A DNA stretch of 64,000 bases from Oceanobacillus alkalisoli (GTDB taxonomy: Bacteria > Bacillota > Bacilli > Bacillales > Amphibacillaceae). Under the pieces are notes generated by a model that worked only from the letters and a program-made list of their open reading frames with translations, was not told the origin of the DNA and made no database searches. The stretch is taken from NCBI RefSeq assembly GCF_021556485.1, contig NZ_JAKGBW010000001.1, positions 1 through 64,000 of the forward strand, in the 5' to 3' direction. The translations under genes were made by a program, and so were the position numbers. Shown one piece after another: positions 26,011 to 35,151 of the stretch (its first letter is position 1; every line of letters starts with the position of its first letter).

Positions 26011-26754
26011 AATAAAATTTTCTAATTCAATTATTTTATCAATCATTTTCGATAAATTATCCCTAATTACTATTATACTTTCTTCATTCAATAAGGAATG
26101 ATTCATTTGATCTTGAAAACTTTTAATGTCTGGTACCATAAAAGCACTTTCTCGAGTTATAATCAACTCTATTTCAACTATTAGTTTAATTATATTTTTA
26201 GGCATTAATCCTGAATATAACATTAAATACTTATGAATTCTAGCTAACATTTTATTATTATTATCTAATAACCATTCCGTATGCTTTACATTATCTGTCT
26301 GAAAATCAAAGAGGTTTAAAGTTCCAGGTTGTGTAACTTCAATACTTTTCTTCAAGAAATCTCGAGTTATATATTGATCAAGTTGAGATTTTAAATCATT
26401 GAGTTCTATAACGTGAATTTGTTTATTATCTTTAAGTGATGTTTTAGCCATTTCCTTACTTACAAAAGTGATAATATAAGTTTTTAATTGAAATACCAAA
26501 TCATCATGAGCTTTTTTTAATACCTGTACATACTCCTTCTTTTCTTTTTCCTTATTAATCCTTTCATGATGATGGCTAAACAATAGGTTGATAACAATTA
26601 CAGTAACAACAAGAATTACTAAACTTACTATAAAACTATTTAAAGCACTTTCGTAAGCTTCCTTGTTTAATCCAAAATAAATTTGATATAAATAAACCAG
26701 AGCTCCCGTTACAAAGATAATTATTATAGAACTAAACATATATAATTTTTTCAA
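25999..26754 (-). CDS. Two-helix membrane protein inserted between Dit and Tal genes
   Basis: 251 aa of unknown family. Two N-terminal hydrophobic helices (about 5-27 and 40-61) are followed by HHHERINKEKEKKEYVQ and a long helical cytoplasmic part. It is visibly more AT-rich than its neighbours and ends in its own terminator. The start is TTG after GAGGTGAT. Dit and Tal genes are normally adjacent, so this is an inserted accessory gene (moron). A superinfection-exclusion or surface role is possible but unproven. Confidence 0.7.
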   Translation of the reverse strand: MKKLYMFSSIIIIFVTGALVYLYQIYFGLNKEAYESALNSFIVSLVILVVTVIVINLLFSHHHERINKEKEKKEYVQVLKKAHDDLVFQLKTYIITFVSKEMAKTSLKDNKQIHVIELNDLKSQLDQYITRDFLKKSIEVTQPGTLNLFDFQTDNVKHTEWLLDNNNKMLARIHKYLMLYSGLMPKNIIKLIVEIELIITRESAFMVPDIKSFQDQMNHSLLNEESIIVIRDNLSKMIDKIIELENFIDTK

Positions 26755-26783
26755 AATATCACCTCAAGAACTATTATACAACA

Positions 26784-27509
26784 TCACACCCACCTCCATC
26801 TCGGATCTATTATCAATCTACTTATATCTCCATCAAAATTAATTACATTATTTCCATGCTCTAAGATAGGAAAATCACCAATCATATGGTTATTAAGATT
26901 GGTGATAATGCCAGACGAATTGCGATATGCATTCATGAGTTCGGAATCGATGATGATTGTGCCGTTGATATTCTGTATCGTAATTACTTGGTCATTGATA
27001 TAGATTTTACCTGTACCGGCTACGGTCGCTGTGATGATTGGCTGGGATTCATAGCCTGGATTATTTAAAGTGGTACGGCTTGTTATTGTTCTGGTAGAGT
27101 CGGCCACTTTGTATTGGAACGGGTCTAATCGGAATATAACAGTAAACTCTCCTAAGTTATCTTGCGGATTTATAGCGTTATCTATAGATACGGATTTTAC
27201 TTTATAATAAATGTTCTTATCATCTGTTAACAAAAATGTTTTAGAGTTAATCATTTTTAACTTAGCTTCTCTAAAAACGTCTTTAAAAGATCCTCCTTGA
27301 AAAATATAAAATTCGACGGGGAGTATGGTATCTTTATACCCATATTTTTTTGTCAAACTCCCATTTCTCCCCCGTATTTCCACATGCTCCGTATCCTGTT
27401 CTGGAGTGGGAATCTCTATACGGCTTTTAGGTTTTACATTAAACTCTTTGGTGTTGACTCCGTCAAGTAACACATCACTAGATTTCCAAATTATAACGAT
27501 CACCCCCAA
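26784..27509 (-). CDS. Distal tail protein (Dit-like)
   Basis: 241 aa, forming the hexameric hub joining tail tube and tip. The N-terminal region with IPTPEQDTEHVEIRGRNGSL and the later FRLDPFQYKVADS match SPP1 gp19.1-type Dit proteins. The C-terminal galectin-like half ends IDPRWRWV, a common ending. The start is uncertain (TTG or GTG within GGGGGTGATC). It overlaps the tape measure gene by 10 bp. Confidence 0.85.
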   Translation of the reverse strand: MGVIVIIWKSSDVLLDGVNTKEFNVKPKSRIEIPTPEQDTEHVEIRGRNGSLTKKYGYKDTILPVEFYIFQGGSFKDVFREAKLKMINSKTFLLTDDKNIYYKVKSVSIDNAINPQDNLGEFTVIFRLDPFQYKVADSTRTITSRTTLNNPGYESQPIITATVAGTGKIYINDQVITIQNINGTIIIDSELMNAYRNSSGIITNLNNHMIGDFPILEHGNNVINFDGDISRLIIDPRWRWV

Positions 27510-30500
27510 GCCCTTTTCCGTTTATCACTAAATTCTTCAAGTCCGGAATCAATCAATTTAGTAGCATAGTTTTTAAATTCATGTTCTCCGATTTTAAATG
27601 ATGTTTCTTTCTGTAGTAACATGGAAAGCAGTTTGTTCTGTTCGTTTAAAGCATTTAAGATATCTTGATCATTAAAACCATTGCTCGTTAGCGATTTTCC
27701 AGTAGACGCTCTGTGTAGGCTGATGCCTTGATTGATACCACTTACCAAGCCATTTCTAAGCATATTGACAGTATCCTCATGAGTGAAAACTTTAGCACCC
27801 ATAGGGAGATCGTACATACCAAAACTAGCTAGGCTCATTTTACCGCCATGTTCAACAAGCTCCGGTCCCTTTTCACCTAATACGGCCTTGCCGCCGGGAT
27901 GGAAATTTGTTCCCTTAGCCCAAAATTTCAACTTACTCAAACCATCGGTGACGATACTAACAACTTTCTTAATCGGAGTGCTCCATTTTACATTTTCTTT
28001 GTCTGGATCTTTGTTGGTTTTGACATTAACGTCTTTCGTGTGGTTTTTGTCCAATTTGCCATTCCAAATGTCTGTCTTTTTAATGTTATTGTCAGTAAGA
28101 CCGCCAGCCTCTTGGAATTTACCATTAACCTTAGCGAGTTTGTTGTTTGCGGTGTCGTATTTGGACGTTTGAGTGTCTAATGTACTGTTTATCCCGCTCA
28201 ACTTAGTCTTAGCATCCTCTAGCTGGCTGTTTTCCGTCTTCAAATGATCAATCGATTCTTTTAGCTTACCGTTGGAGTCGCCTTCTTTTTTAATTTTATC
28301 TTCTAATTGATTGATCTCATCTTTTCTTTTCTGTATAGCATCATCAATCGATTTATTTTCTTTTCCCTTTTCGATATTGATGTCATATTGTTTGCCGAGG
28401 ATTTCAACATACGCGTCGTAATTTTGCATATTCTTATCTATTTGATTTGATATTTCATCACGCGTTTGCTTCTTAACATTCAATGATTCTTCATCTGTTG
28501 CCAACGCACTTTCTAAGGATTCTAGGTTCTTTTCGTTCTTCCCGTTTTTAGCATCTAACTCAATGTTTTGGGATTGGAGAGAATGTATCTGTTCATTTAA
28601 CTGCCACCATTCCGAAAAGCTTGCATCCTTCTGCTGTTCCTTTAAAGCCAATATCTCTTCGTCATTGCTTTTTATGATCTCTTGATTAGCATTTATTTCA
28701 TTTTGTATATTGTTAATTTCGCTCTTTGTCTCATTAATTCCATCCTCTAACTCGAGAGTTTCACCCAACAGGTTATTGTAACCGTCAATTTCACTATTTA
28801 CGGCTTGCAGGTCCTCTATCATCTGGTTATAGATTTCCAGTTGCATACGTTCGAGTTCTGCATTTGTCATGTCACGAAGTTTACCGGTAGTATCCACAAT
28901 GATGTTCCCATAATCATCAATTACCTTACCGGATTCGGGAAACTGTTCAGCAAGCAAACTATTAGATTCAAGAAGCTTGTCAAATTGCTCACGAGACAAT
29001 CCAGACTTTTCACGCAGCTTTTCCATGCGTTCTTCAATTTCAGCTATGCGCTGTGGTGATTTGGTGTTTTCTAATTCGGTTTGTAGTGTTAAAAACTCAC
29101 CAAATTCATCTGTAGTTAATTTTGATTTCTCGATTAAATCCTCAAATGTATCTACAAGCTCATCTGTGGTTTCCATTTGTTCTTTCGTCTTATCGATTAA
29201 CTTTGTCGTTTCATCTATTTGTTCAGTTACAGCTTGCGTTGATTCTAATTGCGTTTCAGCTAATTCTAAGTTGTTCTGAGCTAACTCCTCCTGAGCCTTA
29301 TAGGATTCATCAGCCTTGGTTCTTGTCAATGCAAAAGCTACACCCAGGGCTGTTAGTGCGCCCACCACAATACCCACCGGGCCCGCCAACCCTAATAGCA
29401 CAGGTGCTATAGTTGGCAAAACAGTCATTAACCCTCCAAGCATGGTTAATAATGGTCCTAAAACTAATAGAAGGGGACCAATAGCAGCTGCAAAGGCTCC
29501 AATAGCTACAACGATTAATTGAGCTTCTTTGCTTAATCCGTTCAGCCAGTCCACAAGTTTTTGCGTTGCATCTATAATGCTTGTTAGTGCAGGTTCTAAA
29601 GCGTCAAATAACTTTATAGCCAATTCTTCAAGCGCTGACTTTAAATTAATTAATTTACCTTGCAGATTATTCTGCATGGTGTCAGCCATTTCTTCTGCTA
29701 CACCTTCACTATTCGCAATAGCTTTAGTTAATTTATCAAAATCACCTTCGCCGGCATTAATAACTGCGAGCATTCCAGCCATAGCTTCTTTACCAAATAT
29801 AGTTGCAGCAGATGAAGCTTTCTGATCTTCTGATAATTTACTAAAGCTCCCCCGTAGATCACCAAGTAAAACATCAAGTGGCTTCATTTCGCCATTGGAG
29901 TCCTTGATGTTAATCCCTAGCTTTTCCATTTCTTTTTCCATTGCAGCTGTGGGCTTAACTAAGTTCGTTAGCGCACTACGCAAAGCTGTACCAGCACTTG
30001 ACCCTTTAACACCTGCATTAGCCATCAATCCTAGCGCAACTGCTGTATCTTCAAGACTATATCCTAATGCACCAGCCACCGGAGCAACCATTTTGAATGA
30101 TTCCCCTAAACCCGCAACATCTGTATTTGCATTAGATGACGCGGCCGCCAAAACGTCAGCATATCGACCAGCATCCTTAGCTTCATCCCCAAACGCTGAA
30201 ATACTATCTGTTAAAATATCTGATACGCGCCCTAAATCCTCACCTGATGCGGCTGCTAAGTTTAAAACTCCATCAATACCATCGAGAGACTGTTGTACAT
30301 CCCAACCAGCAAGTGCCATGTACTTAAAGCCATCTGTAACTTCTTTAGCACTAAACTTTGTGGACGCTCCTAGTTCACGAGATCGCTCTTCTAATTTTGC
30401 TAATTCGTCACCAGTTGCGCCGCTTAATGCTTGTACCTCTGATAACCCAGCTTTAAAGTCCATACCTATTTTCGCAGCGACCCCACCGATAGCTGATAGT

Positions 30501-30976
30501 GGAGCAGTAACTTTCATCGATAATTCTTTTCCTACCGATGTCATTCCTTGGCCAAACTCTTTTACTTTTTTACCCGATGCAGCCATCTTATCGCCAAAAG
30601 ACCGCTGTGTTTTATCAACTTGTTTTAGTTGATTTTCATAATGTTTTAACTTACTTTCAGTCTCGGCAATCTCACGTTGAAAGTTTCGATATTGTTCTTC
30701 CGATATTTCGCCTTTTTTAAATGCTTCGGTTACCTGATCTTGTGAGCCTTTTAGTTGTTCTAGTTTCTTCTTAGTAGCCTGAACTTGATCCCCCAGAAGT
30801 TTCTGTTTTTGGGCAACAAGTTCGGTATTTTTTGGATTAAATTTAAGTAAACGGTCAACGTCACGCAACTCTTTTTGTATGTCTCTTGATTCTTTATTAA
30901 CATCTTTTAGCGCTTTGTCGAGACCCTTCGTGTCTCCATCAAGTTCAATTGTGATTCCTTTAATTCTTTTCGACAA
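27500..30976 (-). CDS. Tape measure protein
   Basis: 1158 aa, which sets tail length. An N-terminal coiled coil is followed by the TP901-type domain (about 170-370: ASTKFSAKEVTDGFKYMALAG, SGEDLGRVSDILTDSISAFG). A Gly/Leu-rich hydrophobic stretch (about 475-550) comes next, then a long heptad-rich region to about 950. TTG start after GAGGTGATT. Rule-of-thumb scaling suggests a tail near 170 nm. It lies between the G/GT chaperones and Dit, as expected. Confidence 0.95.
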   Translation of the reverse strand: MSKRIKGITIELDGDTKGLDKALKDVNKESRDIQKELRDVDRLLKFNPKNTELVAQKQKLLGDQVQATKKKLEQLKGSQDQVTEAFKKGEISEEQYRNFQREIAETESKLKHYENQLKQVDKTQRSFGDKMAASGKKVKEFGQGMTSVGKELSMKVTAPLSAIGGVAAKIGMDFKAGLSEVQALSGATGDELAKLEERSRELGASTKFSAKEVTDGFKYMALAGWDVQQSLDGIDGVLNLAAASGEDLGRVSDILTDSISAFGDEAKDAGRYADVLAAASSNANTDVAGLGESFKMVAPVAGALGYSLEDTAVALGLMANAGVKGSSAGTALRSALTNLVKPTAAMEKEMEKLGINIKDSNGEMKPLDVLLGDLRGSFSKLSEDQKASSAATIFGKEAMAGMLAVINAGEGDFDKLTKAIANSEGVAEEMADTMQNNLQGKLINLKSALEELAIKLFDALEPALTSIIDATQKLVDWLNGLSKEAQLIVVAIGAFAAAIGPLLLVLGPLLTMLGGLMTVLPTIAPVLLGLAGPVGIVVGALTALGVAFALTRTKADESYKAQEELAQNNLELAETQLESTQAVTEQIDETTKLIDKTKEQMETTDELVDTFEDLIEKSKLTTDEFGEFLTLQTELENTKSPQRIAEIEERMEKLREKSGLSREQFDKLLESNSLLAEQFPESGKVIDDYGNIIVDTTGKLRDMTNAELERMQLEIYNQMIEDLQAVNSEIDGYNNLLGETLELEDGINETKSEINNIQNEINANQEIIKSNDEEILALKEQQKDASFSEWWQLNEQIHSLQSQNIELDAKNGKNEKNLESLESALATDEESLNVKKQTRDEISNQIDKNMQNYDAYVEILGKQYDINIEKGKENKSIDDAIQKRKDEINQLEDKIKKEGDSNGKLKESIDHLKTENSQLEDAKTKLSGINSTLDTQTSKYDTANNKLAKVNGKFQEAGGLTDNNIKKTDIWNGKLDKNHTKDVNVKTNKDPDKENVKWSTPIKKVVSIVTDGLSKLKFWAKGTNFHPGGKAVLGEKGPELVEHGGKMSLASFGMYDLPMGAKVFTHEDTVNMLRNGLVSGINQGISLHRASTGKSLTSNGFNDQDILNALNEQNKLLSMLLQKETSFKIGEHEFKNYATKLIDSGLEEFSDKRKRAWG

Positions 30977-31018
30977 ATCACCTCACCCCCAGTTAATTAA
31001 TGGGGGTTCAATGACCCT

Positions 31019-31144
31019 CTATTTATCAATAACTTCCTTGCTCCCACATCTTGTACATTTAACTTCAATTTTTCCTTTTAAATCGTCGCTAATATAAAAC
31101 ATTAATTTATTACATTTACGACATCTAACAGGTTTATTAGTCAT
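31019..31144 (-). CDS. 41-aa Com-like zinc finger protein
   Basis: A small protein, MTNKPVRCRKCNKLMFYISD.., with two CxxC pairs (CRKC and CTRC). The layout resembles Mu Com-like zinc-finger peptides found in many phages. GTGTGATGAT precedes the ATG. It lies between the tail chaperone and tape measure genes. The role is unknown; Mu Com activates translation of an adjacent frame, which would be only an analogy here. Confidence 0.65.
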   Translation of the reverse strand: MTNKPVRCRKCNKLMFYISDDLKGKIEVKCTRCGSKEVIDK

Positions 31145-31155
31145 ATCATCACACC

Positions 31156-31380
31156 TTAAAATGAATCGAAATCATCTTGTGTGGCTCGTCTGGTTTTCTC
31201 TTCTTGCTTACCACTTTTTATATCCACATAGTTTTCGACGTAATCCAAGCATTCGCCAATTGTCATCATGTCTAAATCTTCAAGTGTTAGACCGACCATC
31301 TTGCACGTCATAAAAAAAGACTCTGTCGTCAACACATCCTCATCGCTTTCAGATGTATTATCGACATGAGTCTCACTCAC
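31156..31380 (-). CDS. Tail assembly chaperone, frameshift extension (T of G/GT)
   Basis: A 74-codon frame in the -1 frame relative to the upstream chaperone. It begins at a GTG inside the upstream gene's last codons and has no ribosome binding site of its own. The sequence contains SFFMTCKMVGLTLEDLDMMTIGE. The layout is that of the gpG/gpGT pair of lambda-like and many Gram-positive siphophages. The long fusion product recruits the tape measure. Confidence 0.8.
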   Translation of the reverse strand: MSETHVDNTSESDEDVLTTESFFMTCKMVGLTLEDLDMMTIGECLDYVENYVDIKSGKQEEKTRRATQDDFDSF

Positions 31381-31751
31381 TTTTTTCTATATACATTACC
31401 TACCAACAGCTCAACGAATCCATCTTCTAATAACAGTTCAGTAACTGGTGGCATATCTACGTTTGATATCCATTCATAAAATGGATCTACATTTCTATCC
31501 GCTGTTTTTGCCCACGACCATACAAATTGATAAATTAAAACCGTATCTATTTCATCTAATAAGAATTGGAGTTTTTCATAATCCTCTGCACCCTCTAAAG
31601 ATTGCAGTTTAAGGATTGCTTCAACTCCGCCCATAGCGTTAAGCGTGTCTTTTAGGATGTCAGATTTAAATTGATTTTTGTAATGAATTGCTGTGATGGC
31701 GTTAGCTTTTAATCTTACTTTTTCCTCGCCAATATTAATCGTTGCTTCCAC
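31377..31751 (-). CDS. Tail assembly chaperone (G)
   Basis: 124 aa, acidic and helical, with GTG start after GGGGTGATTAG. It lies directly after the major tail protein and before the tape measure, and is joined to the next frame by the slippery site. ATINIGEEKVRLKANAITAI and YQFVWSWAKTADRNV are typical of Gram-positive phage tail chaperones. Confidence 0.85.
   Translation of the reverse strand: MEATINIGEEKVRLKANAITAIHYKNQFKSDILKDTLNAMGGVEAILKLQSLEGAEDYEKLQFLLDEIDTVLIYQFVWSWAKTADRNVDPFYEWISNVDMPPVTELLLEDGFVELLVGNVYRKK
31380..31386 (-). promoter_or_regulatory. Programmed -1 frameshift heptamer A AAA AAG
   Basis: On the minus strand the last sense codons of the chaperone are AGA AAA AAG before TGA. 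A AAA AAG is the same slippery heptamer as in E. coli dnaX. A -1 slip enters the downstream 74-codon frame directly. Confidence 0.8.
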
Positions 31752-31755
31752 CTAA

Positions 31756-32328
31756 TCACCCCTCTGGGATTACTTCTTTTTCGTAAACCTGATCGTACCA
31801 AGATTCATACACTTCGTTAGATGTGTCGGCTGTTGTTTTCGTCTTAACCGCATAATCTGTTTCTCTTGCGGATGAAATAAACGTCAATTCGTTAGGTTGT
31901 GGTTCCTTCGTGCTGGTTGTGGTTTCCCCAGTGATTGTTGGGCGGTTTGCGGAACACTTATATAAAACGTGACGAGTTGCTTTCTTATCACCATCAAATT
32001 CAAATAGCAAGGCAAATTCTTTCTGTCTTGCATCTGCTCTTTCCGTTAATACCCCATCATCTTCATCTTTAATTTCTCCTAAGGCATCTATAGCAAATTG
32101 CTCTGGAATTGTAGCGATCGATAGCGTTCCATCATATCCATCGTTAGACGATGCGGAATAATAGAGCATGTTATCAGCATAAAATTCAGCTAGCTCCCCT
32201 CTAGGTGTTAAGGTGAGAGAGACGCCGCCCGGAATTTTGATTGGTGTTTCATATGTGATTTTTCCTTCAGTTTCTGTATACGGTGCATAATGCACATTTT
32301 TTAATCCAAATTGTACTTTGTTAGCCAT
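31756..32328 (-). CDS. Major tail tube protein
   Basis: 190 aa, with MANKVQFGLKNVHYAPYTET, a common opening of the phi13/TP901-type major tail protein family. Beta-rich, it polymerises into the tail tube around the tape measure. Position between the tail-terminator-like gene and the chaperones supports this. It overlaps the upstream stop by one base. Confidence 0.92.
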   Translation of the reverse strand: MANKVQFGLKNVHYAPYTETEGKITYETPIKIPGGVSLTLTPRGELAEFYADNMLYYSASSNDGYDGTLSIATIPEQFAIDALGEIKDEDDGVLTERADARQKEFALLFEFDGDKKATRHVLYKCSANRPTITGETTTSTKEPQPNELTFISSARETDYAVKTKTTADTSNEVYESWYDQVYEKEVIPEG

Positions 32329-32642
32329 TAATATAACCTCACTTCATATGTTTTTTTGAAAACTTCTTCTGATTCTATAAATTCTTCATACGGATCATAA
32401 GGCAATTCATTTTCATCAAGTAAATCTTCTAACGCTTGTTCTGCTTGTAAATCCTTTTTGTCCGTGTACAACTCAATATCAACTGAATCAACCTTATGGT
32501 AGGTTTTATTGTCTGCATGAAAGTGTGGTGAGTAAGCCACTAGATAGGTGATAAATGGAGTTTCGACAGCTTTGTTGAAATGCGAATAAGCCACTGGAAA
32601 GCCAGTAGCGTCTAGCAATCGTTTTAATTCAATTAAAGTCAT
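32328..32642 (-). CDS. Tail terminator/completion-like protein
   Basis: 104 aa. The pattern of PVAYSHFNKAVETPFITYL followed by DSVDIELYTDKKD resembles small tail-completion proteins (gp17 of SPP1 type), which cap the tail tube at the head side. GAGGGTGATGAAGG precedes the ATG. Assignment rests on sequence resemblance and position. Confidence 0.75.
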   Translation of the reverse strand: MTLIELKRLLDATGFPVAYSHFNKAVETPFITYLVAYSPHFHADNKTYHKVDSVDIELYTDKKDLQAEQALEDLLDENELPYDPYEEFIESEEVFKKTYEVRLY

Positions 32643-32649
32643 TCCTTCA

Positions 32650-33021
32650 TCACCCTCTGATGATTTTCTCTAACTGTTTTTCATAACCGACAATAACCTG
32701 CTCTTCGACTGGTGCAATATGAGTTCTGCCAGGCACGCGACCCCCACCAACTTTAGCGTGCCCTTTTTCAAGCAGATGTGTTAGTTGGTAGTCGGTTGCA
32801 TTGTGAACGACCCAAGCTTTGCCAATCCTCTTCGCGCGCCAACCCTTTGCATACTTACCAGTTTTTTTAGGACTTGTGACTTTCAATGTTTTAGCACCTA
32901 ATTTAGCGTTATCTTCCTTAGCTTTCTCAAGGCCTACCTCAACTTCTGTTGTATATTCCGTTAAAACACTCGTGATTTCATTGGCTAAATTATCTATGCT
33001 TGTTTTAACCAAAATCATCAC
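32650..33021 (-). CDS. HK97 gp10-like head-tail joining protein
   Basis: 123 aa. KTGKYAKGWRAKRIGKAWVV followed by NATDYQLTHLLEKGHAKVGGGRV is a strong HK97 gp10 signature. It helps form the neck or tail terminator. The start is GTG/ATG near 33021-33018 after AAAGG. It overlaps the head-closure gene by 4 bp. Confidence 0.9.
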   Translation of the reverse strand: MMILVKTSIDNLANEITSVLTEYTTEVEVGLEKAKEDNAKLGAKTLKVTSPKKTGKYAKGWRAKRIGKAWVVHNATDYQLTHLLEKGHAKVGGGRVPGRTHIAPVEEQVIVGYEKQLEKIIRG

Positions 33022-33365
33022 AACCTTTCTTTTGCGATGATGGTAAGTGTACGATCCATCTCATCATCATTGGTAGGTGGTTCAATAATGTCAAACGTGC
33101 GATTGTCATATTTTACAACCATCTTGTTAGTGATGCCTGGTGTGTAATGGATGATAAAACGATATATCTTTTCGGCACGAACTGCGGCCGCTTTTAAATA
33201 CTCTGATCCTTTCAACGTCTTAATCATTGCCCATGCTTTTGTAAACTCTTCGGGTTTTTCAATTTGATTACCAAGTTCATCTTCTGTATCAACCATTTGA
33301 ATAATTGATATTCGATTGCGAAATAAGCCCGTATGAAAATTAGGATTGTATTTGTTCTGCTTCAT
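33018..33365 (-). CDS. Head closure protein (SPP1 gp16-like)
   Basis: About 115 aa, beta-barrel-like, with FRNRISIIQMVDTEDELGN and the ending TIIAKERL. AAGGGTGAT is well placed for ATG 33365, rather than the frame-extending start at 33374. It sits between the connector and the gp10-like protein, the usual neck order. Confidence 0.88.
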   Translation of the reverse strand: MKQNKYNPNFHTGLFRNRISIIQMVDTEDELGNQIEKPEEFTKAWAMIKTLKGSEYLKAAAVRAEKIYRFIIHYTPGITNKMVVKYDNRTFDIIEPPTNDDEMDRTLTIIAKERL

Positions 33366-33636
33366 CTGAATCACCCTTTTCCAAGGCTTTTCGCATAGAC
33401 AACGTATTGATTCTCGTTAAAAAGTTTTCCTCGAAGTACTCAAGAGCATCATTATAAACATAACGAGAGCGCTCAAAGACCAATTCCTTGAACGTCTCGT
33501 CTTCTAGTGTATAGTTGCCGCATGTTTCTTTTAAGTCCTCATACGAAGCACTTAGTATGCTCTTTAAGTTGTCGTCCTCAAAGTCTCCTAAATGCATTCT
33601 CTCTTTAAAATCTTTTACAATTTCATCAGTGATCAC
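33340..33636 (-). CDS. Head-tail connector (gp6/gp15-like)
   Basis: 98 aa, helical: RMHLGDFEDDNLKSILSASYED and RYVYNDALEYFEENFL match adaptor proteins that bind below the portal. GTG start after GGGTGATTTAA. It overlaps the following head-closure gene by 26 bp. Confidence 0.88.
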   Translation of the reverse strand: MITDEIVKDFKERMHLGDFEDDNLKSILSASYEDLKETCGNYTLEDETFKELVFERSRYVYNDALEYFEENFLTRINTLSMRKALEKGDSDEAEQIQS

Positions 33637-33641
33637 TTAAA

Positions 33642-33902
33642 TCACCCGCCTTCTTCACCATCAATCAATGCAAGTATAGCCTCTACTTGTTCCGGAGTGA
33701 ATTGGGGTTCGGCGTCTTTACCATCCGCGCCTTTTTCGCCGGGTTCACCTTTATCTCACTTGTCGCCTTTCGGTCCTTGTCCACCGTCTTTACCAGCCGG
33801 ACCTTGAGGACCTTCAACACCATCAATTAATTCAGCAAAATCAGCACCGGTAGGAATCTTACCAGTGCTAAACTTTTCTTTTAATTCTTCTTTTGTAGCC
33901 AT
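33642..33902 (-). pseudogene. Head fibre protein with collagen-like repeat, interrupted by an in-frame stop
   Basis: A frame of 87 codons begins MATKEELKEKFSTGKIPTGA, matching phage head fibre proteins. Then come GPQGPAGKDGGQGPKGDK, a TGA at 33758-33756, and DKGEPGEKGADGKDAEPQFT in the same frame, ending IDGEEGG. The repeat register (G-D-K-G-D-K-G) shows that the stop replaces a glycine codon, GGA to TGA, one base. A GGAGG-type site precedes the ATG. The product is either truncated at 48 aa, read through, or the stop is a sequencing error. Confidence 0.8.
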
Positions 33903-33969
33903 TTATATCACCTCTTATTGTATTTCAAAATCTTTTCCAATTTCCGCCTGTCCGATTGCAGGCGGATTA

Positions 33970-35133
33970 TTAGGGTGTGTCGTTTCCTTCTTCATCAGAT
34001 ATATCAACATCCAAGTCGTAAACTTGTGCTGCGTTATTATCTACGGGTTTACCTGTTGCAAACTGTTTAGCAATAAACACATCTGCATCTTCAAGCGCTA
34101 GAGTTTCTTTATAACGTTGAATATCAATTCCGCCACCAACTGCTGCAATATATTCTCCTTTAACAAAAAACAACACTTTACCTTGTGGCACATATGCTGA
34201 TTCAGTCATGATTGGATTGAATGGCAAGTTAGTTACGTATGCACCGCTAGTATTTTGAGTTGTCGCGTTCGCTTTAATGTCAAATGTATCAAATGGGTTT
34301 GTTACCATCACAATTTTGCTTTCTACTTTCCTAGGAGTTTCTGCAACTTCCCCATTTGCATTAAGTTTTTCAGATAGCTTTTTAACCACATCTTTTAATT
34401 CGTTAACTGTTGTTCTTCCTGGTTTGAACGTTAATGTTCCAGAACTTGCCTTGTCCGATACAGCACCAGTTTCTTTATCAACGTTTTTCAGCAATCCAAT
34501 AGGTTCATTCTGCGCTGGTCCTCTACCAGCAATGTATCCACGCTCAAGACCTGCTCGCATTGCTTCTGTTAAGATAGTTCTCACATAACGCTCAATCCAT
34601 TCAGGACCAAGCTTCAGCATATCCTTTGCAATTGGGATAAATGCCGTCAATTTCAGTTGAGTGATTGTTTCTTTTCTAAATGAAGCATTGAGTTGACCTT
34701 TGATTTCAGCAAATAACGGTCCCCAAACAGCAGCACCCTCTGGATCACTAAAAATAAACTCAGTTACTGCGCCAAGGTTTTCAATTCCTACCGCATCTAG
34801 GAATGGATGTTCTTCTACAATGTCCTTAAACACGCGTTCTTGAGTAGTTTTAGGTAAGATATCCTCGTCAGTAAATCCGCCTTCTTCAATTACAGCATTG
34901 AAAAATTTGCGTTCTTCTGATGTAAGAACGTTTTGCCCCCGTGATTGCAAGACGTTGTTATCATTCGCGAATGTACGCGCCTCTTCTAAAATTCGATTTT
35001 CTGCATCCTTCTGAATTGCTTCCATGTAATTAGAAAGAGCTTCTGTTTTATCTTCTGCGGTAGCCTCCGGATCCTGGCTAACCGTAGCAAAGTTATTTTT
35101 AGCTTCTAGTACACTGTTAAATTTAATTGTCAT
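33970..35133 (-). CDS. HK97-fold major capsid protein
   Basis: 387 aa. A helical N-terminal scaffolding-like delta region (1-100) is followed by the capsid fold with ERKFFNAVIEEGGFTDEDIL, PLFAEIKGQLNASFRKET and VLFFVKGEYIAAVGGGIDIQ. AGGAGG precedes the ATG. The protease upstream would remove the N-terminal part during maturation. Confidence 0.93.
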   Translation of the reverse strand: MTIKFNSVLEAKNNFATVSQDPEATAEDKTEALSNYMEAIQKDAENRILEEARTFANDNNVLQSRGQNVLTSEERKFFNAVIEEGGFTDEDILPKTTQERVFKDIVEEHPFLDAVGIENLGAVTEFIFSDPEGAAVWGPLFAEIKGQLNASFRKETITQLKLTAFIPIAKDMLKLGPEWIERYVRTILTEAMRAGLERGYIAGRGPAQNEPIGLLKNVDKETGAVSDKASSGTLTFKPGRTTVNELKDVVKKLSEKLNANGEVAETPRKVESKIVMVTNPFDTFDIKANATTQNTSGAYVTNLPFNPIMTESAYVPQGKVLFFVKGEYIAAVGGGIDIQRYKETLALEDADVFIAKQFATGKPVDNNAAQVYDLDVDISDEEGNDTP

Positions 35134-35151
35134 TCCTTATTCCTCCTAAAA

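Noticed and set aside
29895-30632. 245-codon open frame on the plus strand
   Set aside because: It is antisense to the TP901-type part of the tape measure gene, has no ribosome site and reads as low-complexity shadow sequence.
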